In this document: in pieces, positions 53,387-61,576 of the stretch
How positions within the stretch are numbered: the stretch's first letter is position 1
Layout of the letters: the number at the start of each line of letters is the position of its first letter
From: Iningainema tapete BLCC-T55
GTDB lineage: Bacteria > Cyanobacteriota > Cyanobacteriia > Cyanobacteriales > Nostocaceae
Assembly (NCBI RefSeq): GCF_014698965.1
Contig: NZ_JACXAE010000082.1
Span: 33,665 to 97,664 of the forward strand
Reading direction: 5' to 3'
Length of the DNA stretch: 64,000 nucleotides
The notes under the pieces: generated by a model
The model's database searches: none
Told to the model about the DNA's origin: nothing
Seen by the model: the letters and a program-made list of their open reading frames with translations, nothing else
Translations under genes and position numbers: made by a program

Positions 53387-54262
53387 ATGCGCAAAACTAC
53401 CATTTTGACTCTTTCTTTAGCATTGCTAGGAATATTACCAGTTCTAGCACAGCAAATTAACCCTGATGATTTTACTAATACTTTCATCGGTAATAATAAT
53501 GAGAATCTGGGCAAGGTTCAAGATGATTTTTTTAATTATGCAAACGCTTTACAAGAATATCTCAATAATAACCTAACCAGAAAATTACAGCCAGTAGAAG
53601 ACTACGCTTCTAAAAATGCGATTGACGCTTCTCGAGGCAATCTTCAAATACACGATCCTTTTGCATTAGAAGACAGAGTTAAAGAGTACATCATTAACAA
53701 TCCCATCCCAAATAAATTTGAAAATAATCAAGAGCTACAAACATTGAGTGCTAGCAATGAAATTAATCGCCAAATTGCTCTGAGCGCAGTACAAGGTAAT
53801 TTAGGTAGAGAAGGGCAGTATCGATTACAAGGGAAGTTTAATGATGTGCAAAGTTTCCTGGAAAGAGTTGATAAATTTGTAGACAATGTTAAGGAAAATC
53901 AAAATAATTTCCTCAATCAATTAGTACAACAAGCTTGTCAAGTCAATCCTACTACTAATGTGATTGGCACAGCATGTGGAAGTGCAATTCAATCAAATTT
54001 ACAGGTTCAAAGCTTAATCATTCAGGGTGGGCAAGCAAAGATGATGGGGGAAACGCTTGTTACTACAACGCAACTAAATCAAGCTATGCAGTACTCTAAC
54101 TTGAATTTGGCAAATATTTCTCAACAGATGGAAGATGTAAATCGGGCGAGAAGAGTGGATGCATCAGTAGAGACAGCGCGACTTTTAAGAGCTACTGCTC
54201 AAGTAGATTTGCTGGGAATAGGAGAACAGGATTCAGACGGCAGGAATCAGGCATCAAACTAA
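53387..54262 (+). CDS. Exported VirB5/TrbJ-like protein
   Basis: 291 residues with a signal peptide (MRKTTILTLSLALLGILPVLAQQ). The mature part is almost entirely helical (FFNYANALQEYLNNNLTRKLQPVEDYASK, FNDVQSFLERVDKFVDNVKENQNNFLNQLVQQACQ, MQYSNLNLANISQQMEDVNRARRVDASVETARLLRATAQVDLLG), the pattern of TrbJ/VirB5 minor pilins. Its position between VirB4- and VirB6-like genes agrees. Two Cys may form a disulfide (ACQ...TACGS). Confidence 0.65.
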   Translation: MRKTTILTLSLALLGILPVLAQQINPDDFTNTFIGNNNENLGKVQDDFFNYANALQEYLNNNLTRKLQPVEDYASKNAIDASRGNLQIHDPFALEDRVKEYIINNPIPNKFENNQELQTLSASNEINRQIALSAVQGNLGREGQYRLQGKFNDVQSFLERVDKFVDNVKENQNNFLNQLVQQACQVNPTTNVIGTACGSAIQSNLQVQSLIIQGGQAKMMGETLVTTTQLNQAMQYSNLNLANISQQMEDVNRARRVDASVETARLLRATAQVDLLGIGEQDSDGRNQASN

Positions 54263-54280
54263 ATTTTTCTATCTTCTTAA

Positions 54281-55333
54281 ATGTGGCTAAATAGTTCAGA
54301 CATGTTTGCACAAATTGGTGTTAATGAGATTATTAACAATGGTGCGGCGACGGCAAGAAGTATTGCTAGTAGCTGGAATCAGCAATGGTTAAGTTTATTG
54401 CAGAATGACACCAACAATAATATATATGGAGCGCTGACAAATCTAGGTGTCTTTTTTGCAGTGGGAACTCTGCTATTTTTCATGATCCAATGGTTAAGAG
54501 ATGTTTTAGATGGTGAATATTCGCGTCCAATATCTGCATTAATTTGGCCATTTGTTGTTGTATTACTGTTAACAAACTCCGGACAAGGAACGATGTTGTC
54601 TAGCCTTACTCTGGGTGTGCGAGATTTACTTAATGGAGTGAATCAGCAAGTAGTTGATGCAGGCAATATTGAGCAAAATTACCAGCAAGCATTGAATATG
54701 AGTATTGCGGAAGAAGTAGCTGGTTCCTACTTACGTCCTTGTCAGTCACTTACCGGACAACAACAAGCTGATTGCTTGATTATCGCTAGAGACAAAATTA
54801 ACGAGCTTTGGGATGAGTATAGAAGTTTATATGGCGATCGCCCTTGGATAACTAGACTACAAAATCAAGTTGTTCTATATTCTGAGAATACAGGCAATGT
54901 ACCAGAGATTGCATTTAATTCCTTCTTGGGTTCGACAGTACAAACAAGTATCAAAACTTTTTTCATTTCCTTGCAATTTGCTTTCCAGAATCTGCTAGAA
55001 TCTGCAATGTTGCTTGTAGCAGTTTTAGGACCATTGGCTGTAGGTGGATCTTTGCTACCTGTAGCCGGTAAACCTATTTTTGCATGGTTGACAGGGTTTT
55101 TATCGGTGGGAATTGCTAAAATTTCCTTCAACATTATCGCCATTGTTACTGCTACAGTGATTGTCAATGGACCAGCACAAGATGCCAATGCTACTAATCC
55201 CGACTTAATGTGGTTCATAATTTTTCTGGGACTTTTGGCACCGATTTTATCTTTAGCTCTGGCTGCAGCTGGGGGATTTGCAGTATTTAACGCGATCTCG
55301 AATACAGCTTCTTGGGTGAGGGCAAGAGTGTAA
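54281..55333 (+). CDS. VirB6/TrbL-like inner-membrane protein
   Basis: 350 residues, 18 bp after the VirB5-like gene. Seen: about six hydrophobic segments (LGVFFAVGTLLFFMIQWL, PISALIWPFVVVLLLTN, LLESAMLLVAVLGPLAVGGSLLPVAG, FLSVGIAKISFNIIAIVTATVIV, LMWFIIFLGLLAPILSLALAAAGGFAVFNA) and a periplasmic stretch with Cys residues. The TrbL/VirB6 type forms the channel base. An ATG at 54281 fits the spacing. Confidence 0.7.
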   Translation: MWLNSSDMFAQIGVNEIINNGAATARSIASSWNQQWLSLLQNDTNNNIYGALTNLGVFFAVGTLLFFMIQWLRDVLDGEYSRPISALIWPFVVVLLLTNSGQGTMLSSLTLGVRDLLNGVNQQVVDAGNIEQNYQQALNMSIAEEVAGSYLRPCQSLTGQQQADCLIIARDKINELWDEYRSLYGDRPWITRLQNQVVLYSENTGNVPEIAFNSFLGSTVQTSIKTFFISLQFAFQNLLESAMLLVAVLGPLAVGGSLLPVAGKPIFAWLTGFLSVGIAKISFNIIAIVTATVIVNGPAQDANATNPDLMWFIIFLGLLAPILSLALAAAGGFAVFNAISNTASWVRARV

Positions 55334-55406
55334 CAACTTTTGCGCTGGAATACTTATAATAATGACTAATGGGGGATACGAAAGGTTTAGGGGAACGGGA
55401 GGGGTA

Positions 55407-56234
55407 ATGGTAAGTTTACTAGAAAAACGAAAAAAACGCACTGGGGGTATTCTGACGCTCTTTGCGCTGACTACTTTTGGGCTGCATGTAGTAGCTTTAT
55501 TTTTATTAATATCTCAAGGGTTAGCTATTCGCAACCTCAGTCTGCAAAAATCTCCCACTTTCGAGCAACTAATTGATGGTAAACCAGTCACTGTTGCCAA
55601 CGATTTGGAACGGGAGCCACAAGCAATTCGTCAGTTTGTCAGTCAAACAATGACATCTATGTTCAACTGGTCAGGAACCCTACCAGCACAAAGTATAGAA
55701 CAAGCTACTAACCCTATACCAGATCAAGGAATATCTGTTCAAACCTCAACAGGCTCCAGCAAAAAAGTTACGACAAGCAGCTGGATTGCTAGTTTTGGCA
55801 TATCAGAAGATTTTCGCAAGGGTTTCTTAAGCACAATTGCTCAAATCACACCCGCAGAAGTCTTCACGAAAAACCCTAATCAAGCTATTTCAGGGCAATT
55901 AGTTATTAAACGGGTTTATCCTCCTGTCAAAATTGCCGAAGGTAAGTGGCGAGTTGGGATAGTTGCTGATTTGGTACAAAAAAAACGTTCTCAAGAAGAG
56001 CAGAAATTAATAGTTCCTTTTAACAAAGATTTGCTAGTCAGAGCAGTGGACACTTTTGTTTATCCACTATCTAACACAACAACTGATTTGCAAAAAGCAG
56101 TATATAGTATCCGTAATGCAAAAATGGAGATTTATGAAATTCGGAATTTATGTTTGATAGATGGATATAACACACAGACAAATGATAGTTTGAATTCTTG
56201 TGTTCCTGGTAGTTCCGGTAGTTTTATTAAATAA
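55407..56234 (+). CDS. VirB8/TrbF-like protein, first of two paralogues
   Basis: 275 residues from ATG 55407, preceded by GGGAGGGG; the listed 55362 start lacks a ribosome site. Seen: a basic N-terminus, one TM helix (GILTLFALTTFGLHVVALFLLISQGLAI), then a periplasmic domain that looks NTF2-like (REPQAIRQFVSQTMTSMFNWSG...IKRVYPPVKIAEGKWRVGIVADLVQ). Aligns with the next gene in FEQLIDGKPVTV/LAQLADGSAITV and RQFVSQTMT/RRFVGETMT. VirB8 bridges inner membrane and core complex. Confidence 0.65.
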   Translation: MVSLLEKRKKRTGGILTLFALTTFGLHVVALFLLISQGLAIRNLSLQKSPTFEQLIDGKPVTVANDLEREPQAIRQFVSQTMTSMFNWSGTLPAQSIEQATNPIPDQGISVQTSTGSSKKVTTSSWIASFGISEDFRKGFLSTIAQITPAEVFTKNPNQAISGQLVIKRVYPPVKIAEGKWRVGIVADLVQKKRSQEEQKLIVPFNKDLLVRAVDTFVYPLSNTTTDLQKAVYSIRNAKMEIYEIRNLCLIDGYNTQTNDSLNSCVPGSSGSFIK

Positions 56235-56249
56235 TATTATTAATTATTA

Positions 56250-56930
56250 ATGCAGTTACTTAAATCAGAAAACAAGAAAACTAACATACTGCCACTATTA
56301 GCAGTAGCAACATTTGGTTTAAATATAATTACTTTGTTAGTTTTAATGTTTCATGGAACTATATTACAGCAGTTGAACCGCAAAAATGCCACTCCAAGTT
56401 TAGCGCAACTGGCTGATGGTAGTGCTATCACAGTAGATCCGAAACAAAATATAGAGCGTCATCCAGAAACAATTCGGCGTTTTGTGGGTGAAACTATGAC
56501 TTTATTATTTACATGGTCGCAAAAACAGCCACCAAAAAATGTTTGGTTAATTGGTTCTCAACTACTAGCTAATGGTTTTCGGCAAAAATTTGAGACAGAA
56601 ATTTATAATTTAGGTCCTGAATATCAATCAGGAAATATAAGTAGAGGTACAGAAGGTTTATTGCTGTTACAAAGAGTTTCTCGACCAGAACAAATAGGTA
56701 AAGGCAAGTGGAAAGTGGAGGTGTTAGCAAATTATTTAACTTTGACAAGTTATGACTCTATAGGTAAGTCAACTCCTTTGAATAAACAAATATTAGTGAG
56801 GGTAGTAGATGATATACCAACTTCACCACCCAATGGACAACTTCCTTTGCAATTAGCAGTTCACCGCCTGGGTGAAGCAAAGCTAGAAATCTATAATATT
56901 TGTGACATTACAGAAAAAAACTGTTCCTAA
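56250..56930 (+). CDS. VirB8/TrbF-like protein, second paralogue
   Basis: 226 residues, 15 bp after the first copy. Seen: the same layout, a TM helix (ILPLLAVATFGLNIITLLVLMFHGTIL) and a periplasmic domain (RHPETIRRFVGETMTLLFTWSQ...LLLQRVSRPEQIGKGKWKVEVLANYLTL). Two divergent tandem VirB8-like genes in one cluster are unusual and may form a hetero-oligomer. Confidence 0.65.
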   Translation: MQLLKSENKKTNILPLLAVATFGLNIITLLVLMFHGTILQQLNRKNATPSLAQLADGSAITVDPKQNIERHPETIRRFVGETMTLLFTWSQKQPPKNVWLIGSQLLANGFRQKFETEIYNLGPEYQSGNISRGTEGLLLLQRVSRPEQIGKGKWKVEVLANYLTLTSYDSIGKSTPLNKQILVRVVDDIPTSPPNGQLPLQLAVHRLGEAKLEIYNICDITEKNCS

Positions 56931-56951
56931 AAATAAATCTTATTTAAAACT

Positions 56952-58712
56952 ATGACTAAAGATAAAATTCCCTCAGAACCTCCTCTAAATAGTTCAAATA
57001 CTCCAACCGTCCATGATTCTCAAAATAATGCTTCGAATTGGGAATCACGGATGGCAAGATTGGTTGGTTTGGAAGAAGAATCTCACTCTTCTGGAGAAGC
57101 AACCACTACAAGACAGCCTCTGCCTGAACCAGAAGAACCACAATCTGTTCAAAGTCGATCGCCTCTGTCATCTAACCCCTTTGCCAAGCTAGGCTTAGTA
57201 GGAGCAGGAACCTTGGCTCTGATTGTGTTTGCAGGCGTGTTTTTGACACTGGCAATGAATATCGGCAATCAAAAGCCCAAACCAAATCCTAATCTTGTAG
57301 TACAACCGCGATCGCAACCCACAACCAAACCAACTCCAGAACTACAACAAGAAGAAATAGAAGCACTAAAAACGAAACTTGCCCTAGCAGAACAAGCACA
57401 AGCTGTGCAATTAGCGCAACGACAACTGAGAAATCAAAAATCAACACCAACACCGCGAATTACAACTCAGCCCACTCGACGCCCAGAACCGCCACGAGTT
57501 GTCTACAGAGATAGACCATCAGTGGTAGCACAAAGAATACCAACACCTGTACAAACAGTTTACTTGCCTGCACGAGAGCCAGTAAAGCGCCCACAACCTC
57601 AACCAACCCGAATTACTCAACTACGACGAGAGCCGCCTCGGCAAGTAGCGACTGTACCCAGAAGAACCCTACCACCTGTATTGCCACCACTCCAACCTTC
57701 ACAACCGATCCCCACACCACCACCTTTGACACCAACTCCATCTTCTACACCAGATCCCATGCAAGAGTGGGCAAGGTTGGCGAAGTTGGGTAGCTACGGT
57801 CAAGTACCAGGTACTAAAAACCAAGGCGTAAATAATGCTACAATTGCTCAAGCAAACACAATTCCAGCACCACAACCTCTCACAGTCACTAAACCACCAA
57901 TTAGAGTTATCAATCCGCCCAGCCCCAGCCCGGTAAGTACTGCTACGAAGCAAAATTCCAAATCAGCAGTGGTAGGAAGTACTGCTAAAGCTGTATTAGT
58001 AACAGCTGTATATGGGGAAACTACTCCTACTAACAGAAGTAATACTCGTAGTGGAAATAATAGTGGCAATAATAATAGCGATAGTGGCAACAAAGAAGTA
58101 TTTGTAGCGCGGTTAACTGAGCCATTAAAAGCTGCTGATGGTACTTCTATCCTACCTAAAGACACACAAATATACTTGAACAATGATTCCACTTCCGATT
58201 CTGGTTTGATGAGGCTTAATGTCATCAAAGTTAGTTGGCAAGAAAAGAATGGTAATCGCGTAGAAAGGAACATCCCAGAAGGTAGTTTAGTGATTCGTGG
58301 TTCCAATGGTCAACCTACAGTAGGAGAGCAAAATCAAATTAGTACTGGCGGTTCACGCTTGGGAAGTGATATTAGAACAGGCATTTTCTCCGGTATTAAT
58401 AAAGGAGCAGAGTATGTTAACCGTCCCAGACAAGAGTGCGATACTCTTCCTTATCCAGTATTGAACGGTAATACTAATCCAAACGAAAACAACTCCCAAA
58501 ATACTATCACTTACAGAAGTTGCTATAACGCTAGCCCAGATCCAAGCATTGCCGCTGGATTTGTAGAAGGTATTACAAGAAGTATTGGTACTAATTTAGA
58601 GCAACGTAGTCGAGCGTCAAACGTTCCTAGACCACCACAACGAACTAACCTTTGGGTTTTGTCAGCAGGAAAACAAGTTGTACTGTTTGTTAATCAACCA
58701 ATACAGCTTTGA
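56952..58712 (+). CDS. VirB10/TrbI-like protein
   Basis: 586 residues. Seen: a cytoplasmic N-terminus (about 1-75), one TM helix (LGLVGAGTLALIVFAGVFLTLAMNIG), a long Pro/Gln-rich periplasmic spacer (about 115-290), and a C-terminal domain with EVFVARLTEPLKAADGTSILPKDTQIYLNNDS and VERNIPEGSLVIRG, the TrbI/VirB10 beta-domain pattern, followed by Cys-containing loops. It spans the envelope in canonical T4SS. Confidence 0.72.
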   Translation: MTKDKIPSEPPLNSSNTPTVHDSQNNASNWESRMARLVGLEEESHSSGEATTTRQPLPEPEEPQSVQSRSPLSSNPFAKLGLVGAGTLALIVFAGVFLTLAMNIGNQKPKPNPNLVVQPRSQPTTKPTPELQQEEIEALKTKLALAEQAQAVQLAQRQLRNQKSTPTPRITTQPTRRPEPPRVVYRDRPSVVAQRIPTPVQTVYLPAREPVKRPQPQPTRITQLRREPPRQVATVPRRTLPPVLPPLQPSQPIPTPPPLTPTPSSTPDPMQEWARLAKLGSYGQVPGTKNQGVNNATIAQANTIPAPQPLTVTKPPIRVINPPSPSPVSTATKQNSKSAVVGSTAKAVLVTAVYGETTPTNRSNTRSGNNSGNNNSDSGNKEVFVARLTEPLKAADGTSILPKDTQIYLNNDSTSDSGLMRLNVIKVSWQEKNGNRVERNIPEGSLVIRGSNGQPTVGEQNQISTGGSRLGSDIRTGIFSGINKGAEYVNRPRQECDTLPYPVLNGNTNPNENNSQNTITYRSCYNASPDPSIAAGFVEGITRSIGTNLEQRSRASNVPRPPQRTNLWVLSAGKQVVLFVNQPIQL

Positions 58713-58714
58713 AT

Positions 58715-58742
58715 GTAGAGACGCCATATATTGCGTCTATAT
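58715..58742. repeat. Palindromic repeat, degenerate copy upstream of the first VirB9-like gene
   Basis: GTAGAGACGCCATATATTGCGTCTATAT, a degenerate member of the 784 family. A still more degenerate copy (TTGTAGAAACGCGAAATTTTTCATCTCTAT, near 60665) stands at the same place before the second VirB9-like gene. Confidence 0.65.
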
Positions 58743-58761
58743 CTTAACAAAAAATCGAATA

Positions 58762-59481
58762 ATGAACAACATCATCTACCAAAAGAACATCCCCAAAAAT
58801 CCCTATTTACAGCCTTTAATTTCCCTTTTTGTTTCAGCAGCAGCGTTATTACTAGCAGATAGTGCCATAGCTAATAATTCTGTTTTACGTTCTATATTTT
58901 CCTGCCAAGCTCAGGGTTTAGGGGGAGCAACACCCAACATTACAGTTTGGTTTCAGCAAGGTACAAACTTGAGCTTTATTCCCACTGGAGAAACAATTAA
59001 AAAAGTTTGGTTAGACGACCCATCACAGGTAACATTAGATTTTGATGGTCCAATGTGCCAGTTTGGTCAAGATAACAACACAGGAAATTGTGAAAACTCC
59101 GGTGCAAATGTCATTCACCTGCGACGAATTAAAAAACTAAATATTCCCGGACTTCCTAATACTGATACTACTCTTTTAACAGTGATAACAGAAGGGCAAG
59201 GCAGAAGAAATTTGTACACTTTCCAAGTTAACTATGGTGATGGTGATCCTGAATATAAAACTTTAGCAGTTTATCCTGATGCCGCTTCTAATACTGGAGC
59301 ATCTTGTATTAGACCAAATAATCCACCAACTCAAACTCCCAGAGTTACTCCGTTACAACCAACCAGAAACAACAATACACCAACAAGGAACAATAAGCCA
59401 GTAATACCTCCGGCAAACGACGAGAATACTCCAAGTTCTGGCGAACCGCTAGAATCACCCAACGAGAGAAGAGATGACTAG
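58762..59481 (+). CDS. VirB9/TrbG-like protein, copy 1
   Basis: 239 residues from ATG 58762; the listed start 58678 is a TTG inside the previous gene. Seen: a signal region (LISLFVSAAALLLADSAIANN), then TVWFQQGTNLSFIPTGETIKKVWLDDPSQVTLDFDGPM, which is the N-terminal VirB9/TrbG pattern (a strand that reports pairing with VirB10-like), and LLTVITEGQGRRNLYTFQVNYGDGDPEY. A Pro/Asn/Thr tail replaces the C-terminal domain of full VirB9. Last gene of the main cluster. Confidence 0.65.
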   Translation: MNNIIYQKNIPKNPYLQPLISLFVSAAALLLADSAIANNSVLRSIFSCQAQGLGGATPNITVWFQQGTNLSFIPTGETIKKVWLDDPSQVTLDFDGPMCQFGQDNNTGNCENSGANVIHLRRIKKLNIPGLPNTDTTLLTVITEGQGRRNLYTFQVNYGDGDPEYKTLAVYPDAASNTGASCIRPNNPPTQTPRVTPLQPTRNNNTPTRNNKPVIPPANDENTPSSGEPLESPNERRDD

Positions 59482-59493
59482 ATTAATAATGAT

Positions 59494-59514
59494 TTATACC
59501 TTAATATTATAGCA
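59494..59514. repeat. 21-bp direct repeat, left copy
   Basis: TTATACCTTAATATTATAGCA, identical to 60549-60569. The copies bound a 1034-bp segment carrying two small minus-strand genes. Its end TATAGCA resembles MITE ends in this window. Confidence 0.85.
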
Positions 59515-59524
59515 GTAAACAACA

Positions 59525-59557
59525 AGATCCCCGACTTCTTTAAGAAGTCGGGGATCT
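59525..59557. repeat. 33-bp perfect hairpin repeat
   Basis: AGATCCCCGACTTCTT, one T, then AAGAAGTCGGGGATCT: 16-bp perfect arms. A second inverted repeat, AGTCCGTTAAAACGGACT, lies at 59619, with its relative CGGTTTTAACCGACTT at 59655. Strong candidate terminator of the VirB9-like gene and of the minus-strand pair. Confidence 0.8.
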
Positions 59558-59752
59558 GAGGCTACTTCATTCCCTACGCTCGCACCATGTACTCAAGTAT
59601 ATGGCGCGAGTAGCACCAAGTCCGTTAAAACGGACTGAAAATCAACAATTTATTCGGTTTTAACCGACTTGAGCTATCAGCCTATAACTTCAATTCTAGG
59701 CTGTAGATTGTAAAAGAACGAAATAGCCCAGGAAACTAGGTTTATGAAGGTA

Positions 59753-60157
59753 CTAATAACTGTACTGACTTATGTACTCGATAAGAAGTAACCGCAGATA
59801 GTTGAGTTTTTCTACATAGTTTTTTAGCTGTGGATACTCATTTTCTTCATGAAAATACCATTCGACAAAGTAAGAGTTATAAAATATTTGTAGTTGCTTC
59901 AATTTTTCAAAAATTTCTTGAGGATTTTCTAAAAAATTATTGGTTATTAATTGAGAGGTGTACCCTCTGATATCGGTTGTAAAAATTTCTATTTCCCCCA
60001 AAATTGAAAAATCTCTTGACTCTTCCCAATGAGTAAGTTTTCGTCGTTCTTCTCGTGTATTTTTATAATCAATCAATAATTGATTTAGTACTTTAGTAAT
60101 ATAATCTTTTGCCGTGTTAGGATTGTTAGAAATATTTCCGGTTTCTAAGTAACGCAT
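59753..60157 (-). CDS. Small acidic protein, possible immunity protein
   Basis: 134 residues, soluble, mostly helical, rich in Glu, Tyr and Leu (TREERRKLTHWEESRDFSILGEIEIFTTDIRGYTSQLI...FYNSYFVEWYFHEENEYPQLKNYVEKLNYLRLLLIEYI). No family recognised. It is 17 bp downstream of the basic 113-residue gene, the usual order toxin then immunity. Function is inference from context only. Confidence 0.5.
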   Translation of the reverse strand: MRYLETGNISNNPNTAKDYITKVLNQLLIDYKNTREERRKLTHWEESRDFSILGEIEIFTTDIRGYTSQLITNNFLENPQEIFEKLKQLQIFYNSYFVEWYFHEENEYPQLKNYVEKLNYLRLLLIEYISQYSY

Positions 60158-60174
60158 AATCTCTGTTTAAAGGC

Positions 60175-60516
60175 TTAATTTTCCCCGTATGATACTATTT
60201 TCCCATTCCTTTCAATCAGAAACTCATTTCCTTTATTCCACCTAACTGCACCGTCACTAAGTATTTTCTTACGAGCGCCCTTTTTGTTAAAATTCTTTGC
60301 TTTTCTTAAATATTTTAAATAATTATTCTCAAAATCATGTCTATCAGCATGATCTACAATGCTTAAGGCTAAAGTAGAGTAGGTAGCTTTATCCCAATTT
60401 TCCATGAGAATTTTAATTTCGGCTATCTCGTCCTCTGTATATCCCCTAAATAAAATTTGCTCATAGGGATCTGTTGGCTGAGGTTGGGCAGATTTGCCTT
60501 GATTGTTGGGATTCAT
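60175..60516 (-). CDS. Small basic protein with toxin-like C-terminus
   Basis: 113 residues. Seen: a Pro/Gln-rich start (NNQGKSAQPQPTDPYEQ), a helical middle with conserved-looking His-Asp pairs (SIVDHADRHDFENNYLKYLRKAKNFNKKGARKKI), and a C-terminus LSDGAVRWNKGNEFLIERNGKIVSYGEN. The ending (G.EFLI..NGKIVSYG) recalls the last strands of polymorphic-toxin C-terminal domains. No signal peptide. Family not certain; it may be a stand-alone toxin domain or effector. Confidence 0.5.
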   Translation of the reverse strand: MNPNNQGKSAQPQPTDPYEQILFRGYTEDEIAEIKILMENWDKATYSTLALSIVDHADRHDFENNYLKYLRKAKNFNKKGARKKILSDGAVRWNKGNEFLIERNGKIVSYGEN

Positions 60517-60548
60517 CTAAACACATAACGAAACTAGGGTGTAGGGGA

Positions 60549-60569
60549 TTATACCTTAATATTATAGCA
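60549..60569. repeat. 21-bp direct repeat, right copy
   Basis: Identical to 59494-59514. It is followed 10 bp later by the photolyase remnant. Confidence 0.85.
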
Positions 60570-60579
60570 ATCCTAAATG

Positions 60580-60637
60580 ACGAAAACGCTATTGCTACTA
60601 AAACAGCAGTGATCAAATACTTTGAATCTAAAGATAA
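60580..60637 (+). pseudogene. 58-bp exact copy of the photolyase 3' end
   Basis: ACGAAAACGCTATTGCTACTAAAACAGCAGTGATCAAATACTTTGAATCTAAAGATAA is identical to bases 63051-63108 inside the photolyase gene. It is non-coding here. It marks a duplication or gene-conversion scar between the two VirB9-like copies. Confidence 0.9.
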
Positions 60638-60733
60638 CAGATAAAATGCAAGTCTTATGATTTTTGTAGAAACGCGAAATTTTTCATCTCTATTTTTGGT
60701 ATCCTAACAATAAATATAATTCAGTATTCATAG

Positions 60734-61564
60734 ATGCACAACATCCTCTGCCAAAAAAACATCCCAAAAAATCCCTATTTCTTCCCTGCGGTTTCCCTTT
60801 GTTTCTCAACGGCAGCGTTATTATTGGGAGAACGTGCCATAGCTAATAACTCTGTTTTGCGCTCCATATTTTCCTGCCAAGCCCAAGGGTTAGGGGGAGC
60901 AACACCTACCATTAAAGTTTGGTTTAAGCAAGGGACAAACTTAAACTTCATTCCCACTGGAGAAACAATTAAAAAAGTTTGGTTAGACGACCCATCACAG
61001 GTAACATTAGATTTTGATGGTCAATTGTGTCCGGAATTTAGTCCACAAAGCAACAACACAGAGAATTGTGAAAACTCAGGTGCAAGTGTAATTCACATGA
61101 GGCGAATTCAAAAACTAAATATTCCTGGACTTCCTCACACTGACTCTACACTTTTAACAGTGGTAACAGAAGGGCAAGGTCGAAGAAAGTTGTACACCTT
61201 CCAAGTTGACTATGGTGATGATGCGCCTGAATATAATACCTTAGCAGTTTACGCTGACCCTCCTTCTGCTAGTGGAGCTTCTTGTGTAAGAGCCAGCAAT
61301 ACATCAAACAATGGCGGCACACTAAACTACGAGGAGTATACACTACCATCCGATGGCGGCACACCAAACTATGGGGATACACCACTAAAAGATGGCGATA
61401 CACCAAAATATGAGGGTACATCACCATACGATAGCGACACCCAAAACTACGAGGATACATCACCATACGATAGCGGCACACCAAACTACGATGCTATACC
61501 AAACTATAAGGGTATACCACCAAACTATAGGGGTACACTACCAACCGATAAGGAGAAAATATAG
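60734..61564 (+). CDS. VirB9/TrbG-like protein, copy 2, with tandem-repeat tail
   Basis: 276 residues, about 85% identical in DNA to copy 1 over the conserved part. Seen: signal region, IKVWFKQGTNLNFIPTGETIKKVWLDDPSQVTLDFDG, LLTVVTEGQGRRKLYTFQVDYGDDAPEYNTLAVYADP. The tail differs completely: repeats of roughly 13 residues (GGTPNYGDTPLKD, GDTPKYEGTSPYD, SDTQNYEDTSPYD, SGTPNYDAIP). The photolyase gene starts 12 bp after its stop. Confidence 0.65.
   Translation: MHNILCQKNIPKNPYFFPAVSLCFSTAALLLGERAIANNSVLRSIFSCQAQGLGGATPTIKVWFKQGTNLNFIPTGETIKKVWLDDPSQVTLDFDGQLCPEFSPQSNNTENCENSGASVIHMRRIQKLNIPGLPHTDSTLLTVVTEGQGRRKLYTFQVDYGDDAPEYNTLAVYADPPSASGASCVRASNTSNNGGTLNYEEYTLPSDGGTPNYGDTPLKDGDTPKYEGTSPYDSDTQNYEDTSPYDSGTPNYDAIPNYKGIPPNYRGTLPTDKEKI
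61314..61551 (+). repeat. 39-bp tandem coding repeats
   Basis: Units like GGCGGCACACCAAACTATGG repeat with a period near 39 bp, drifting towards shorter units at the end (CCAAACTATAAGGG). They encode the Tyr/Pro/Gly/Asp/Thr tail of VirB9-like copy 2. Expected to vary in number between strains. Confidence 0.75.
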
Positions 61565-61576
61565 TACAATTGAACC

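Noticed and set aside
49425-61564. T4SS-like cluster as an integrative conjugative element
   Set aside because: No relaxase, integrase, coupling protein or tRNA att site visible in the window; left as an open question only.
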